Positions 33,674 through 42,647 of a stretch of DNA of 64,000 bases are shown here, in pieces; position 1 is the stretch's first letter, and each line of letters opens with the position of its first letter. Below the pieces are notes generated by a model, which had not been told where the DNA came from, did not search any database, and saw only the letters and a program-made list of their open reading frames with translations. A program made the translations under genes and the position numbers. Origin of the DNA: JANOYY01 sp043720395 (GTDB lineage Bacteria > Actinomycetota > Acidimicrobiia > Acidimicrobiales > JANYDT01); NCBI GenBank assembly GCA_043720395.1, contig JAYSSR010000061.1, forward strand, positions 25,642 to 89,641, in the 5' to 3' direction.

Positions 33674-35325
33674 ACAGACCTGCAGACCGTCAACCGCCCG
33701 AGCGAGGCTTCGTCGCGGTCACCACCGCCATCGTCATGGCCATGCTCCTCATGTGCGCAGCCCTCGCCCTCGACGTCGCCATCTGGTACGCGCGAAGCGC
33801 CCAGCTGCAACGTCAGGCCGATGCTGCCGCGCTCGCCGGTGTGACAAGGATGCCGGACTTCGGGTCGGCGAAGTCAGCCGCGCTCAAGATCGCCCTGCAG
33901 AATCGTTCGTTGGCCGCGCAGGTCTCCGTGGCGACGATCCCGAACTCCCCGCGTCAGATCAGAGTGACCGTCACCGACCCGGCCATGCGGTCGTTCTTCG
34001 GCAGCATGGTCAAACAGTCGATCGGCATGACTCGGAGCTCGATCGCCGAGTACGTACCGAAGGTCGAGATGGGATCGCGACTCAACGCGATCGGCACCGG
34101 CTCAATCCCGGGCTGGACGCCGAGTGGTGGAACGCAGAACTTCTGGCTCGCAATCAACGGGTCATGTTCGGCCCGCGAAGACGGCGACCAGTACGGGAGC
34201 AAGTGGGACGGTACCCGAAGCCCGGCCGGAGTCGCGACCTGCGGCGGACCGGGTGCTATTGACAACCTCGTCTTCCGAAGCGAGGGCTCGGCGGACGGTC
34301 ACGGGCAGCCGACGTACTCGTACGTCGTCGACGTTCCGTGTCCGGTTGCCGGACAGGACCCCTGCGTGACTGCACTCGCGTCGCCGGTGGCGATCGACGC
34401 CTACAACCCATATTTCGACAACAGCAACGACGCCTCGACGATCGACACCAACGTCATCGACCCGGCCATCGACCTGGCCCAGTTCTACGCCGCCAACTTC
34501 ACGACCACCTTCCGGCTCAGAACGATCGAAGGCGATCCGACGGGCTCGCCGATGCAGTCCTTCGGCACGTGCTTCCAGTGCGCCGCAACAAACGCCTGGA
34601 CGCCACTCTGGACGGTGACCGCCGCAGGCCGCTACCGCGTCGATGTCAGTACGATCGATTCCGCTACCGCATTCGGGTCGAACGCGTTCGCATTGCGGGC
34701 CTACCCCACGTCGGCGGGACCGGTGCTCTGTTCGACGCCCGGCTGCCCACAGGTCTCCGGCCAGGCGTCGCTGAGCGTGTACGCGAACGTCAGTGGCGGA
34801 CAGGCCGACTTCTACCTCGCAAAGCTCGCCCCCGCGCAGTACTACCGAGGGAAGAAGGTCCAGGTACTCCTGTTCGATCCGGGCGAGGGCGCGCAGTCCA
34901 TCCAGATCCTTGCTCCGACCGCGACCGGCTACACACCTATCGGCTACTCGTTCCGTACGTGGACGCCGAACCTTGCCGGCTACCCCGACGATCCGGGATT
35001 CGCGCCAACGAGTGTCGCCGGGCCGGCGTTCGCATTGGACGTTTCAGCACTCGGCTCGACGCTGGCACCCGCACTTCGTGCGCCGTGGTGGGGTGCTCAC
35101 CCACCGGCCAACGACTCGGTGTTCAACGGACGAATGGTCTCGATCGAACTGCAGATCCCGCCGGGCTACGGGTGCGTCGCCGCGACCATCCCGTGCGTCG
35201 AGGCCCCGCTTCCCGAAGACGGCTGGTGGAAGATCCGCTACAACACCACTGCCACCGACGTGAGCGACCGCACCACGTGGACCGTGCAGCTCATCGGCGA
35301 CCCGGTCCACCTCATCCACGGCTGA
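33670..35325 (+). CDS. TadG-like secreted protein
   Basis: A 551-aa paralogue of the giant TadG-like protein at 6.1 kb. The N-terminus has PERGFVAVTTAIVMAMLLMCAALALDVAIWYARSAQLQRQADAAALAGV, then MRSFFGSMVKQSIGMTRSSIAEYVP, which parallels HRSFFSQVVGKFRQNIVRSSTAEFVP in the other copy. The ectodomain lacks the VHL-like repeats and has several Cys pairs (CSAREDG, CPVAGQDPC, CFQC). The gene ends 14 nt inside the convergent ATP-grasp gene. Confidence 0.8.
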   Translation: MNRPADRQPPERGFVAVTTAIVMAMLLMCAALALDVAIWYARSAQLQRQADAAALAGVTRMPDFGSAKSAALKIALQNRSLAAQVSVATIPNSPRQIRVTVTDPAMRSFFGSMVKQSIGMTRSSIAEYVPKVEMGSRLNAIGTGSIPGWTPSGGTQNFWLAINGSCSAREDGDQYGSKWDGTRSPAGVATCGGPGAIDNLVFRSEGSADGHGQPTYSYVVDVPCPVAGQDPCVTALASPVAIDAYNPYFDNSNDASTIDTNVIDPAIDLAQFYAANFTTTFRLRTIEGDPTGSPMQSFGTCFQCAATNAWTPLWTVTAAGRYRVDVSTIDSATAFGSNAFALRAYPTSAGPVLCSTPGCPQVSGQASLSVYANVSGGQADFYLAKLAPAQYYRGKKVQVLLFDPGEGAQSIQILAPTATGYTPIGYSFRTWTPNLAGYPDDPGFAPTSVAGPAFALDVSALGSTLAPALRAPWWGAHPPANDSVFNGRMVSIELQIPPGYGCVAATIPCVEAPLPEDGWWKIRYNTTATDVSDRTTWTVQLIGDPVHLIHG

Positions 35326-36289
35326 CGGTCCTCGACTTGATCTCCGCAAATTCGCGATCAGCAGTGGCGAGCAAGTCCGCAAGCGCAGCCGTTATTGTTT
35401 GTCCAGTCGCCAACTCGACGAACAACCATTGACCGGCCGGATTGATTTCAAGGAAAACGTACTCGCCTTCAGGACTAAGTCGTAGGTCTATTGCTCCGTA
35501 GATGAGCCCGAAAGTCCTCATCAATTTGCGCAATATATTCGCGATCGGATCGGGAAGTAGGTGGGGCGCCATCTCGGTCCGTCCCGTTTCCAATCGAAAG
35601 TCAAACTCGTAGGCTGACTCACCCGCAACTATCAAGGCCGGAAACAACTGATCCCCGACTACGGTCACCCGAACGTCACGTCCACCTCTGATCGCTTCTT
35701 GAAATATCACCGGCGCATATTGCACAGATTCAAGCAACGCGAGATCAGCGTCGAGCACCGGTCGCGTCTCACGCCACGTCGTCGGTGATCCACCAAACGG
35801 TTTGAATATCACGGCACCCGGCTCGGAGGATACGAATTCAGCTGCTCGACGCGGACTGCTCGTCATACAGGTCCGGGGTACTCGCAGTCCGAGTTCCGCC
35901 GCGACTTTTAGTTGCCACATCTTTCTCGACGCGGCTTCGTCGCGGTCCGGATCGTTCACCCAGGTGGCATCCACACACGACCATAAACCAGAGATCGCTG
36001 CGGCACACTCGCCCAGAGCAAAACCGCGATCATCGAGGCCTGATACAGATTCGCTGAGTGAAAACGGTTGAGGTCGCCGCCACCACATCACATGAACGTC
36101 CTTCATTTTTGTCGCATCGACGCCCCATTCTCCCGACCACCCGGCGGAAGAATTTTGCCACGTCGTCAGCGCCACGTAGCGGGGGATTTGAGCCGTGTCA
36201 AAGAGAATCGTTGGCGCACCGAGACGTGAAAGATAGGTGTGGACAGCCGAAGTGTGGAGGTCACCCTCGTGCGAAATGATTCCAATCAT
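35312..36289 (-). CDS. ATP-grasp peptide ligase, MvdC/MvdD (graspetide) type
   Basis: A 325-aa ATP-grasp enzyme. The pre-ATP-grasp part contains VMWWRRPQPF, resembling the W-x-R-R-P motif of microviridin/graspetide ligases. WVNDPDRDEAASRKMWQLKVAAELGLRVPRTCMT leads into the ATP-binding core, with IFKPFGGSP, IFQEAIRGGRDVRVTVVG, and the Mg ligands in IYGAIDLRLSPEGEYVFLEINPAGQW. These enzymes form ester or amide cross-links between Thr/Ser/Lys and Asp/Glu side chains of a ribosomal peptide. It has AAGGA 5 nt before the ATG and is last in an operon after a protease and a 20-codon ORF. No standard microviridin precursor (PFFARFL-like leader) is visible. Confidence 0.8.
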   Translation of the reverse strand: MIGIISHEGDLHTSAVHTYLSRLGAPTILFDTAQIPRYVALTTWQNSSAGWSGEWGVDATKMKDVHVMWWRRPQPFSLSESVSGLDDRGFALGECAAAISGLWSCVDATWVNDPDRDEAASRKMWQLKVAAELGLRVPRTCMTSSPRRAAEFVSSEPGAVIFKPFGGSPTTWRETRPVLDADLALLESVQYAPVIFQEAIRGGRDVRVTVVGDQLFPALIVAGESAYEFDFRLETGRTEMAPHLLPDPIANILRKLMRTFGLIYGAIDLRLSPEGEYVFLEINPAGQWLFVELATGQTITAALADLLATADREFAEIKSRTVSRG

Positions 36290-36313
36290 CGGGTTCCTTC
36301 GGCTCGGTGCAAC

Positions 36314-36376
36314 TCACATTTTGTCGCCGAAGTCCACGACCTCTTTTTCGCGTAACATGCGGGATCCATCAGGCAT
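36314..36376 (-). CDS. 20-codon ORF overlapping the protease end, candidate peptide substrate
   Basis: The ATG (36376-36374) lies inside the last codons of the protease gene (8-nt overlap) and the frame reads MPDGSRMLREKEVVDFGDKM, stopping 24 nt before the ligase ATG. It is rich in Lys, Glu and Asp, side chains a graspetide ligase can join. It is much shorter than known precursors, and the upstream GAAGGA is only 1-2 nt from the ATG, so chance is a real alternative. Confidence 0.3.
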   Translation of the reverse strand: MPDGSRMLREKEVVDFGDKM

Positions 36377-37838
36377 TTCCTTCTACCGCATCACGAAGGA
36401 CCAAGTACGTTGCTTCGAGACGTTCGAGGAGCAGGCGTTGCGTTGCGATCGCTGCTTCGAGATCGTCGAGCATCGTGGATGATTCGACCTGCCCCGAAGC
36501 AACTTCGACAGATTCCTGTCCTATCGGTGTATGAGGACCAGCTTGAACAAATGGTCGAGCGCCGCCCAGGGCCGAGGTCACCACGCCGGGAATGGCAGGG
36601 TTGATCAAGATGTTCGCAGGATCGTCGATTCCCTCGACCCAGGTATTCGTGGGATCGTCGCCGCTCCCCAGGGTTCCGACATCGCCTGCGAACTTCGTAC
36701 CGACGTCAGCGGCTAAACCGGTTCCGAGGGCGTCTCGGTCGAATCGCGTGTCAAGGCCGAGATTCGTCCCAAAGATGTCCCGGGTTCTGGCCGTGCCAAG
36801 TACGTCGGCCGAAGTGTGGCTGTCTGCGGCATGGATCGTTAGGACGTCGCTTGCGAATGTCGAGAGCGTATCGGCGGCTCGCGCCGTGTGGCTTGTCGTC
36901 GCGAGTACTTGCAACGTTGGAGAAACGGCCTGAATTGCCGCAATAGCAACACCCGAATTACTCCCGCCCGTTGGGTTGCACCCTCCGTTCGTGTGCACGC
37001 CAACGAGTCGCCCGCTCGTTGAATGAATGATTCCTGATCCGGAGTTTCCCCCTAACGTATCAATGTCGTCATAGGTGATCTGATTTGCCGATACCGTGGT
37101 CGCAGTGCCCGCTTCGATGCGCTTCGGAACACCAGCAGGGTGTCCGATGATTGCGAGCATGTCACCGACTACGGGATTCGACGCTGACACTTCGGTCCAG
37201 CCGTAGGTTGCGCCAGGACTTCCTGCGATCCGACACACGGCCATATCGATGCCACCGAGTCGAAATTCGATAAGTTGCGTGATCGCGAAACGTTGCTCTG
37301 CCCGAAGTATGTTGTTCGAATCGACTTGGTACAAGAAGTTGACGTGCATATTCAACGCGATTTCTTGTGAGGAAATTGCGGTCCCATTCCGTCGCGGGAC
37401 GACCCAGGAGCCGGGGTTCTGGTCGAATAGGTGACCGCACGTGAGCATCAGGTCGGCACTAATCATCGTTCCCGATCCCCAGCGCACTCCATTGACGTTG
37501 CCGGGCGACGTAAAGGCGGTCGCAAGGTTGTCGTTCCATTGGACCTGTACGGCAGGCTGCTGGCGGGCTGCAACGAAGGCGGTAGTGACGCCCAACGTGC
37601 CGTCGTAGAGCTCGACGGCCTGGGAGTCGTCCGTCGCGCCGCAAATGCTTTCGAGCATTTCTGCGTACTCCGGACCAACACCGCTCATCGCCTCCTCAGA
37701 TACCGAGAGCAGGTGAATGTGTGGAACGAAGAGCGCGTTGTTGTGCATCGACGAGGGGGCGACTTCTCGCGTCTCCGATGTTGTGTCGCTCGCCCCTTTT
37801 GTGCCTGCTGCTTTTCGCGGCGTACGTGGTGTGGCCAT
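36369..37838 (-). CDS. Trypsin-like serine protease with Asp/Thr repeat C-terminus, linked to ATP-grasp ligase
   Basis: A 489-aa protein. A chymotrypsin-like domain spans about 75-310, with His136 (LTCGH), Asp198 (GGIDMAV) and Ser266 (GGNSGSG). No signal peptide is evident; the first 35 residues are basic then polar. The C-terminal region (about 320-400) contains five D-x-(x)-G-T units: DVLGT 345, DIFGT 354, DALGT 369, DVGT 378 and DVGT 386, spaced mostly 8-9 residues apart. The end is a coiled-coil-like helix (DDLEAAIATQRLLLERLEATYLVL). The start has AAGGAG 6 nt before the ATG. Alternating Thr and Asp at even spacing resembles multi-core graspetide precursors, so the protease may be the ligase substrate; this is inference. 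Base composition is lower in GC than its neighbours. Confidence 0.75.
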   Translation of the reverse strand: MATPRTPRKAAGTKGASDTTSETREVAPSSMHNNALFVPHIHLLSVSEEAMSGVGPEYAEMLESICGATDDSQAVELYDGTLGVTTAFVAARQQPAVQVQWNDNLATAFTSPGNVNGVRWGSGTMISADLMLTCGHLFDQNPGSWVVPRRNGTAISSQEIALNMHVNFLYQVDSNNILRAEQRFAITQLIEFRLGGIDMAVCRIAGSPGATYGWTEVSASNPVVGDMLAIIGHPAGVPKRIEAGTATTVSANQITYDDIDTLGGNSGSGIIHSTSGRLVGVHTNGGCNPTGGSNSGVAIAAIQAVSPTLQVLATTSHTARAADTLSTFASDVLTIHAADSHTSADVLGTARTRDIFGTNLGLDTRFDRDALGTGLAADVGTKFAGDVGTLGSGDDPTNTWVEGIDDPANILINPAIPGVVTSALGGARPFVQAGPHTPIGQESVEVASGQVESSTMLDDLEAAIATQRLLLERLEATYLVLRDAVEGNA

Positions 37839-37859
37839 GACCGTCTCCTTGGAGATTGC

Positions 37860-37876
37860 GCCGACCAAAGGTCGGC
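37860..37876. promoter_or_regulatory. Perfect hairpin just upstream of the protease ribosome-binding site
   Basis: GCCGACC-AAA-GGTCGGC is a 7-bp perfect dyad with a 3-nt loop, 21 nt before the protease ATG and next to its AAGGAG. It could be a small operator or a translation-modulating hairpin. Nothing else is evident in the 37839-38136 gap. Confidence 0.4.
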
Positions 37877-38136
37877 TTCGTTGGCCCACTGATGGCGGAA
37901 GTTGGCGCGAAATACACAGAGTTCTCGTCGTCTCGCTTTCCACGCCCGAGTCACCGAAATCCGTATGCTCTGCTAGCCGGTGCTGTTTGTCCGGCGGTCC
38001 GGCAAGGGCCGTTCAAAGTTCACCCGTCGCGTGACACTGTTGCGTCAGCTGAGACTGCCCGCCCCGGCTCAGTTTCGACCGTCTTCTCGGTCGGAATCGG
38101 TGAATTCATGCCACGACGAATTCGAAAACTTCGGTG

Positions 38137-40611
38137 CTACTCCCGGTTCGCTTTGCCCGGTAACACTCGGTAGGCGTCGAAGACTGCGTCGACGCCACGC
38201 ACGGCACTCAGAATCGACTCCAGATGCGACGGGTCAGCGAGCTCGAAGTCGAACCGCTGATGCGCGACACGGTCTGTGCCGGTGTGGGTAGTGCAGCCCA
38301 GAACGTTCACGTGGCTGTCCGAGAGAACCCTTGCGACGTCAGCAAGGAGGTGTGCCCGGTCGAGGGCCTCCACCATGATCGACACGACGTAGAGGCCCTT
38401 GTGCGCCTCTGCGCCCGACTCCCATTCGACCTCGATCGACCGGCTGCCCTCGCCCACCTGCAACGCCTGTGAGTTCGCGCAGTCGGACCGATGCACCGAG
38501 ACGCCGCGGCCTCGCGTGACAAAGCCGATGATCTCGTCGCCCGGAACCGGTGTGCAGCACCGTGCGAGCCGGACCATGAGGTCGTCGAGCCCTTCGACAT
38601 GGACGCCAATCGCATCGCCCGCGCGGCGCCGAGCACGGTTCGGTTTGCGAGCCGATGGTGCCGGAAGCTGCTCCTCGTGGTTGCCACCACGCATCTCGCG
38701 CGCGACGCGCTGAGCGATCTGCTGCGCCGATACGTGCTGCTCGCCAATCGCAACATGAACGTGTTCAAGATCGATGAGCCCGAGGTCCGACATGACCTTC
38801 GCCATCGCGGGCGACGACATGATCTTCTGGGTCGGCAAGGCCTCGCGGCGCAGCGCCTTGACCAGCTCTTCGCGGCCGTTCTCGATAGCGTCATCTCGTC
38901 GTTCCTTCGAGAACCACTGCTTGATCTTGTTGCGAGCCCGCGGCGTGATCACGAGCTTCAGCCAGTCGCGACTCGGCTGCGCGGTCTCGACCTTCGAGGT
39001 GATGATCTCGACGGTTTCACCCGACGTGAGCGCAGCGTCGAGGGGAGTAAGTCGTCCGTTCACGCGGGCCCCAATGCAGCGGTGGCCGACGTTGGTGTGA
39101 ATCGCGTACGCGAAGTCGATCGGCGTGGACCGCACGGGCAGGGTGACGACCTTGCCCTTCGGCGTGAACACGAACACCTCGTCCTGGTCGAGATCGACCT
39201 TGATCGTCTCCAGGAACCGCATTGGATCGTCCGCCTCGGGCTGTGCCTCCGCGAGGCGCTGCAGCCACGCGAGGTTGGACGCATCGAGCCGTGCGGTGGA
39301 GCCCTCCTCCCCAGCTCGACGGTTGTCCTTGTACGCCCAGTGGGCCGCGATGCCGAACTCCGCGATCTGATGCATCTCTCGCGTCCGAACTTGGCACTCG
39401 ATGTTCTTCCCGCCCGGCCCGATCACCGTGGTGTGCAGCGACTGGTACAAGTTGAACTTGGGCATCGCCACGTAGTCCTTGAACCGGCCCTGCACAGGCT
39501 TCCACAGCGCATGGATGGAGCCGAGCGCCGCGTAGCAGTCCTTGATCGAATCGACCACGACCCGCACGCCGACGAGGTCGTGGATGTCATCGAACTCCTT
39601 GCCCTTCACGACCATTTTCTCGTAGATGGACCAGGGGTGCTTTTCGCGCCCGGTCACCTCGGCCTCGATGCCCAATTCGCTGAGGCGGGCCTTCACGTCG
39701 TCGACAAGTGCTCTCAGATATTCGCCCTGTTCCGGTGAACGACTCGAGACCAGACGCTGCAATTCGGTGTATTTCCTCGCCTCCAGCGTGCGGAAGCTGA
39801 GGTCTTCGAGCTCATGCTTGATCTCACCGATACCGAGCCGGTGGGCCAGCGGTGCGTAGATGTCGAGCGTCTCCTGCGCGGTCCGTCGACGCTTCCATTC
39901 GTCGCCGACGGCGTCGATGGTGCGCATGTTGTGCAGCCGGTCTGCGAGCTTGATGAGCAGGACGCGTACGTCCTTCGCCATCGCCACAAGCATCTTGCGC
40001 ATGGTCGCGGCCTGCTGCGCCTCCTTGGAGTCGAAGTGGATGCGTTCGAGCTTTGTGACGCCGTCGACGATCGCCGCGACGTCGGGACCGAACTGCGCGG
40101 TGAGGTCGTCGAGTGTGACGCCGGTGTCCTCCACCGAGTCGTGGAGGATCGCTGCCGCGAGCGTGGTGTCGTCGAGGCCGAGCTCGGCGAGGACGAGCGC
40201 GACCGCGATCGGATGGGTGATGTACGGCGCACCCGATTTGCGCTTCTGTTCCTTGTGGGCAACCGAACCAATCTCGAACGCCTGCGTAATGCGCGTCGTC
40301 GATGCCTTCGGGTGGTGACGCCGGAACTCCGCAAGGAGCGGCTTGATGAGCACCGGGTCGAGCGGGTTCACGTGCCCTGAGGAGTCGTCGGCCGACATGG
40401 TCGCCGTTGGATCGGCCGCCGTCGTCAGGACCGCAGGTTTCGCGGTGTTCGGCTTCGCGCCGCGACCTGGCTTGGCCGCGACCCTCGCGCCCACCGCATT
40501 CGTCGGCCGGTCGGTGTCTGGCTTGTCGGTCAGGCTCGTCGTCGGCGTCAAGGTGTCTGCTCCCTCATCAGCGGTGGTATCGGCATTCGATCTCCCTCCG
40601 CGGAGTCCCAC
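38137..40611 (-). CDS. rel: Bifunctional (p)ppGpp synthetase/hydrolase
   Basis: An 824-aa long RelA/SpoT homologue that makes and degrades the stringent alarmone. The hydrolase HD motif is HDSVEDTG at residues 157-164, with LIKLADRLHNMRT; the synthetase has REKHPWSIYEKMV, DLVGVRVVVDSIKDCYAALG, FKDYVAMPKFNLYQSLHTTVIG and EFGIAAHWAYK. A TGS domain (VFTPKGKVVTLPVRSTPIDFAYAIHT) and a C-terminal ACT domain (VVSIMVEALDRAHLLADVARVL) complete it. The first 71 residues are a Thr/Ala/Pro-rich extension; the ATG at 40398 (MSADDSSGHVNP) is a plausible alternative start. Confidence 0.95.
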   Translation of the reverse strand: MGLRGGRSNADTTADEGADTLTPTTSLTDKPDTDRPTNAVGARVAAKPGRGAKPNTAKPAVLTTAADPTATMSADDSSGHVNPLDPVLIKPLLAEFRRHHPKASTTRITQAFEIGSVAHKEQKRKSGAPYITHPIAVALVLAELGLDDTTLAAAILHDSVEDTGVTLDDLTAQFGPDVAAIVDGVTKLERIHFDSKEAQQAATMRKMLVAMAKDVRVLLIKLADRLHNMRTIDAVGDEWKRRRTAQETLDIYAPLAHRLGIGEIKHELEDLSFRTLEARKYTELQRLVSSRSPEQGEYLRALVDDVKARLSELGIEAEVTGREKHPWSIYEKMVVKGKEFDDIHDLVGVRVVVDSIKDCYAALGSIHALWKPVQGRFKDYVAMPKFNLYQSLHTTVIGPGGKNIECQVRTREMHQIAEFGIAAHWAYKDNRRAGEEGSTARLDASNLAWLQRLAEAQPEADDPMRFLETIKVDLDQDEVFVFTPKGKVVTLPVRSTPIDFAYAIHTNVGHRCIGARVNGRLTPLDAALTSGETVEIITSKVETAQPSRDWLKLVITPRARNKIKQWFSKERRDDAIENGREELVKALRREALPTQKIMSSPAMAKVMSDLGLIDLEHVHVAIGEQHVSAQQIAQRVAREMRGGNHEEQLPAPSARKPNRARRRAGDAIGVHVEGLDDLMVRLARCCTPVPGDEIIGFVTRGRGVSVHRSDCANSQALQVGEGSRSIEVEWESGAEAHKGLYVVSIMVEALDRAHLLADVARVLSDSHVNVLGCTTHTGTDRVAHQRFDFELADPSHLESILSAVRGVDAVFDAYRVLPGKANRE

Positions 40612-40663
40612 CTACCGTACCGCCGACCCGCCGCTGCATTGTCCCAGCTGGCCAACACGTTGC

Positions 40664-40739
40664 CTTGGGGGTTGCGCGCAGCGGTTGGGGGTCCAGGACA
40701 TGCTGCGCGCAACCCCCAATGCTGCGCGCAACCCCCAAG
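40664..40739. terminator. 19-bp inverted repeat with extra copy between AtuA-like gene and rel
   Basis: CTTGGGGGTTGCGCGCAGC (40664-40682) is the exact complement of GCTGCGCGCAACCCCCAAG (40721-40739); a nearly complete third copy lies at 40702-40719. It follows the end of the AtuA-like gene on the minus strand and probably ends that transcript before rel, although no long T run is present. Confidence 0.5.
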
Positions 40740-40785
40740 CGAAACGAACCGCAGGCGCGAAGCTCAGGCCCGTGGCATTCCGGCC

Positions 40786-42561
40786 TCAGGCTCCGTCGGG
40801 GGGCAGCAGCGCTACGGGGACATCGACGTGCTTCGCGCGGAGGTACTCGCCGAGGCCTTTGGCCTGGGCATCCATGCGGGTCGACGCGGCGACGCCCTCC
40901 TCCAGCAGCCCGTACACCACGAAGTTGAGCGCTCGGAGGTTCGGGAGATCGACCCGCATCACGCGCAGCGCAGCCGCCTCCGGAAGCAGCGTCCGCAACC
41001 GCGACACGGTGAGGTACCGCGACAACCAGGCGAACGTCTCGTCATTACGCGCCCACACGCCAACGTTCGCGTTGCCGCCCTTGTCACCGGAACGAGCACC
41101 GACCACACGTCCGAGCGGTACCCGGACCGCTGGAACGTCAGCGTCCAGGCCGTCGGCTTCCGACAACGCCTCTGAAACCGGCGCAGGCAGTGCCACCGGC
41201 ACCCCAGGCGTCGCCTCCACAACCGTTCGGGCACCGTGGACCACCACGATGCTCGGCACCGCCGCGCTTGGCACAACCGCTGGCCAATACACCCCGTACG
41301 GATGTCCCGCCCCCGGCGCGCCCGTGCCGAACATGCCCGGGTAGCTCGACAGTGCCATCTCGACGCCGACGTTCGAAAATGCCCGGCCGACCTTGCGCTC
41401 GTCATCGTCCTTGACGGTGAAGGTCAGCATCGCGACGCCTTCCTCGTTCGTCGACGGGTCCGACTTGTCACTGCGAATGAGCCGGGTCGTGGCCTGGCGG
41501 AACGACTCGCGTCCACCGGACACGTGGGCCCAGAACGTCCGCTCCACTAGCGCCGCCTTCGCCTCGATGTCGAGCCCCGTGAGGCAGAACGTCGACGAAT
41601 TGCGGTATCCGCCATCGAGGTTGATGCACACCTTGGTCGTGGCCGGTGCCGGTTCGCCTTGGACGCCGTCCACGAGCACGCGATCGTCGCCGACCTGGGT
41701 GAGCCGGATCGAGTCGAAGCGTGTGACGACGTCGGGATTGAGATACCTCATGCCCTGGATCTCATACAGCAGCTGCGCCGTGACCGTGCCGACGCTGACC
41801 TGTCCGCCCGTGCCCGAGTGCTTGGTGATCACGCACGAGCCATCAGCGGCGATCTCGGCGATCGGAAAGCCCGGATGCTCCAGTCCCGGCACCTCGCTGA
41901 AGAACGAGTAGTTGCCGCCTGTGGTCTGACAGCCGCACTCGATGATGTGACCGGCGACCACCGCGCCCGCCAACGCGTTCCAATCATCACGCTTCCACCC
42001 GTGATGCCAGGCAGCCGGGCCGACCACGACGGCAGCGTCGGTGACGCGGCCGGTCACCACGATGTCGGCCCCGCGCGTCAGCGCATCTGCGATCCCCCAC
42101 CCGCCGAGGTACGCATTCGCCGTGATGGGCCGGCGGTCGCCCAACGCCGCTCCGGTGTCAAGGTTCGCGAAGTCGACGCCGTCGCCGCGGAGTCCGTCGA
42201 AGCGAGAGAGGAGGTCGTCACCTTCGACGTAGCCGATCTTGGGGGAGAGGCCGAGTCGGGCGGCCAGCGTCGCAAGGTCCTCGGCAAGACCCGCCGGATT
42301 CAGCCCACCAGCGTTGCTGACCACCTTGATGCCTTTGTCGAGACAGGTCCCCATGACCTGTTCCATCTGGGTGAGGAACGTGCGCGCATACCCGCCCGAG
42401 GCACCCTTGCGGGTCTTGGCGAGAATGAGCATGGTCAGCTCGGCGAGCCAATCGCCCGTGAGCACGTCGATGGGTCCGCCCTCGACCATCTCGCGTGCCG
42501 CGGCGATGCGGTCACCGAAGAATCCGGAGCAGTTGGCGACGCGAAGCGCTGCAGTTGTCAT
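40786..42561 (-). CDS. AtuA-like (DUF1446) family protein
   Basis: A 591-aa protein of the acyclic terpene utilisation AtuA/DUF1446 family: VANCSGFFGDRIAAAREMVEGGPIDVLTGDWLAELTMLIL, GIKVVSNAGGLNPAGLAEDLATLAARLGL, DIVVTGRVTDAAVVVGPAAWHHGW, CGCQTTGGNYSFFSEVPGLEHPGFPIAEI, and a C-terminal small domain LGRVVGARSGDKGGNANVGVWAR. Members lie in branched-chain or terpenoid acyl-CoA degradation clusters; the exact reaction is unproven. Its neighbours (acyl-CoA dehydrogenase 1 kb upstream) support an acyl-CoA role. Confidence 0.85.
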   Translation of the reverse strand: MTTAALRVANCSGFFGDRIAAAREMVEGGPIDVLTGDWLAELTMLILAKTRKGASGGYARTFLTQMEQVMGTCLDKGIKVVSNAGGLNPAGLAEDLATLAARLGLSPKIGYVEGDDLLSRFDGLRGDGVDFANLDTGAALGDRRPITANAYLGGWGIADALTRGADIVVTGRVTDAAVVVGPAAWHHGWKRDDWNALAGAVVAGHIIECGCQTTGGNYSFFSEVPGLEHPGFPIAEIAADGSCVITKHSGTGGQVSVGTVTAQLLYEIQGMRYLNPDVVTRFDSIRLTQVGDDRVLVDGVQGEPAPATTKVCINLDGGYRNSSTFCLTGLDIEAKAALVERTFWAHVSGGRESFRQATTRLIRSDKSDPSTNEEGVAMLTFTVKDDDERKVGRAFSNVGVEMALSSYPGMFGTGAPGAGHPYGVYWPAVVPSAAVPSIVVVHGARTVVEATPGVPVALPAPVSEALSEADGLDADVPAVRVPLGRVVGARSGDKGGNANVGVWARNDETFAWLSRYLTVSRLRTLLPEAAALRVMRVDLPNLRALNFVVYGLLEEGVAASTRMDAQAKGLGEYLRAKHVDVPVALLPPDGA

Positions 42562-42598
42562 CCCCCGATCATCGACCGTGAGGCCGGCCGACGACGAA

Positions 42599-42642
42599 TC
42601 GAGCCTGCATGGCCAACTCGTCGAGCCTGCATGGCCAACTCG
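42599..42642. repeat. 22-bp unit repeated twice in tandem
   Basis: The unit TCGAGCCTGC...CCAACTCG occupies 42599-42620 and again 42621-42642 without a gap. It lies between the AtuA-like start and the Bax1-like end; function unknown. Confidence 0.8.
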
Positions 42643-42647
42643 GTCGA

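Noticed and set aside
35312..36289. RimK-like ribosomal protein glutamyl ligase
   Set aside because: The WWRRP motif and the protease neighbour fit MvdC/MvdD-type ligases better than RimK.
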